Source of the DNA: an uncultured Bacilli bacterium
GTDB lineage: Bacteria > Bacillota_I > Bacilli_A > RF39 > UBA660
NCBI GenBank assembly: GCA_934101745.1
Contig: CAKOSD010000083.1
Coordinates: 1 to 5,436, forward strand
Direction of reading: 5' to 3'
DNA length: 5,436 nt
Shown here: positions 4,556 to 5,436 of the stretch, piece after piece
How the letters are laid out: each line of letters starts with the position of its first letter
Position numbering within the stretch: position 1 is the first letter of the stretch
Translations under genes and position numbers: made by a program
Notes under the pieces: model-generated
Told to the model about the DNA's origin: nothing
The model's input: only the letters and a program-made list of their open reading frames with translations
Database searches by the model: none

Positions 4556-5379
4556 TGTTCTTTCTCCAAAAAATTTAGATAATTTTGATATCTACTAGGT
4601 AAGATGGACTTACCAACAGCATCTTTGACACCGCAAGCGGTTTCTTTATAATGCTTACAATCTTTAAAACGACATTCATAATTTTGAAATTCAACAAAGC
4701 CATTTTTTAAATTCTCTTTAGAAGTAAAATTTAAAGAGAGGGCGCTAAAGCCTGGGGTATCTATTAAATAAAAATCATCAATTCTATAGATTTCGACATG
4801 GCGAGTAGTATGTTTTCCTCTACCTAAGGCTTTAGAAATTTTTTGAGTTTCGATGGCATAATTACCTAGTTTATTAACAAGACTAGATTTACCCGCCCCA
4901 CTTTGACCTAAAAGGCCAACTTCTTTTCCTTTTAGAATTTCCTTTATTTTAGCAATTTCACTGTTAATAACCACTGTAAAACCAATACTTTGATAATATT
5001 CTTTTAACATATTAATTTCTTGTTGCTCGTTAGCATTTAACAAGTCGTATTTAGTAAAACAAATCATACTGGGAATATTATGAAGAGCAAGAAAAGCCAG
5101 TTGTTTATCTAAAAGATTAAGGGATAAATCTGGCTCTTTGGTACTTGTAACGCATATTACAAGGTCAATATTACTAATATTTGGACGAGTTAAGTAATTT
5201 TTTCGGGGTAAAATTTCTATGATATATTTTTTTTCGATATCAATTACTACTTCATCGCCAACCATGGGGCTTATCTCATCTTTACGAAATTTTCCTCTGG
5301 CTCTGGCCTCAATAACAGTATCATTTACGAAAACACTATATAAATTGCTAATTATTCGGATTATTTTGCCCTTATTCAC
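4546..5379 (-). CDS. rsgA: small ribosomal subunit biogenesis GTPase RsgA
   Basis: RsgA (YloQ/CpgA) is a circularly permuted GTPase that binds the late 30S subunit and checks its decoding centre during assembly. Domains: N-terminal OB fold (about 2-65, with RARGKFRKDE at 26-35), permuted G domain with G4 TKYD (109-112), G1 GQSGAGKS (158-165), a GRGKHTTRH switch and G3 DTPG (207-210), and a C-terminal zinc motif Cys236, Cys241, His243, Cys249. All are intact. I place the start at GTG 5379, not at the upstream in-frame ATGs (5424, 5412 or 5391). GAGGAAG (5389-5383) is an excellent Shine-Dalgarno, the resulting VNKGKIIRI aligns with known N-termini (MPEGKIVKA in Bacillus), and the upstream gene ends at 5372, giving an 8-base overlap. 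Length is 277 residues, normal for the family. Confidence 0.96.
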   Translation of the reverse strand: MNKGKIIRIISNLYSVFVNDTVIEARARGKFRKDEISPMVGDEVVIDIEKKYIIEILPRKNYLTRPNISNIDLVICVTSTKEPDLSLNLLDKQLAFLALHNIPSMICFTKYDLLNANEQQEINMLKEYYQSIGFTVVINSEIAKIKEILKGKEVGLLGQSGAGKSSLVNKLGNYAIETQKISKALGRGKHTTRHVEIYRIDDFYLIDTPGFSALSLNFTSKENLKNGFVEFQNYECRFKDCKHYKETACGVKDAVGKSILPSRYQNYLNFLEKEQWK

Positions 5380-5436
5380 AGACTTCCTCATTTGGGTTGC
5401 ATTCGACAACATCTTCTTTAACATAAATCGTTATAG
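5372..5436 (-). CDS. C-terminal end of upstream gene, probably PASTA-type Ser/Thr kinase
   Basis: A frame open from the right edge ends in TAA at 5374-5372 and encodes at least 20 residues, ITIYVKEDVVEC followed by an acidic tail NPNEEVCE. The ITIYV ending resembles the last beta-strand of a PASTA repeat, and in Bacillus and many relatives prkC lies directly upstream of rsgA. PrkC is a membrane Ser/Thr kinase that senses peptidoglycan fragments and phosphorylates translation factors including RsgA/CpgA. The identification rests mainly on gene order; the fragment is too short for a domain match. It overlaps the rsgA GTG start by 8 bases. Confidence 0.5.
   Translation of the reverse strand, partial: ITIYVKEDVVECNPNEEVCE

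Noticed and set aside
1..5436. CRISPR array, tRNA genes, or long direct repeats
   Set aside because: I looked for regularly spaced repeats and for cloverleaf/GTTCGA-type signatures on both strands and saw none.

Overview
The window is a strongly AT-rich stretch of a low-GC Gram-positive chromosome (Bacilli or Erysipelotrichia-like, or a related gut lineage; I cannot name the genus). The evidence is the gene content and order, the Shine-Dalgarno sites of the GGAG/GAGG type, the Bacillus-like boxA, and three TTG-type -35 / TATAAT-type -10 promoters with exact 17-base spacing. All complete genes stop with TAA or TAG, and their Trp codons are TGG, which fits the standard bacterial code.

Layout, right to left along the minus strand: the last codons of an upstream gene (probably a PASTA-type Ser/Thr kinase, prkC), then rsgA and rpe in a tightly overlapping operon that ends at a bidirectional terminator shared with a convergent, plus-strand orphan XRE-type regulator. 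A noncoding interval follows. It contains a divergent promoter pair, one towards recG (minus) and one towards a predicted ~98-nt structured, terminated RNA (plus). Then comes recG. Just past the recG stop, a complete promoter drives a second predicted small RNA (~108 nt) ending in a strong terminator. Beyond it lie a decayed 3' fragment of an IS200/IS605-type tnpB with a remnant of its omega-RNA end, several hundred bases of decayed AT-rich DNA, and finally the promoter, leader, boxA and first ~15 bases of a 16S rRNA gene running off the left edge.

Functionally this is core housekeeping: translational control and ribosome assembly (PrkC-type signalling, RsgA), the pentose phosphate pathway (Rpe), fork rescue (RecG) and rRNA synthesis. 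The order kinase-rsgA-rpe-...-recG matches the well-known Bacillus subtilis prkC-cpgA-rpe-...-recG block in reduced form. The most noteworthy content is noncoding: two predicted small RNAs flanking recG. Each has its own -35/-10 with 17-base spacing, a 5' hairpin beginning at the predicted transcription start, a C-rich unpaired tract and an intrinsic terminator. I recognise neither as a known family.
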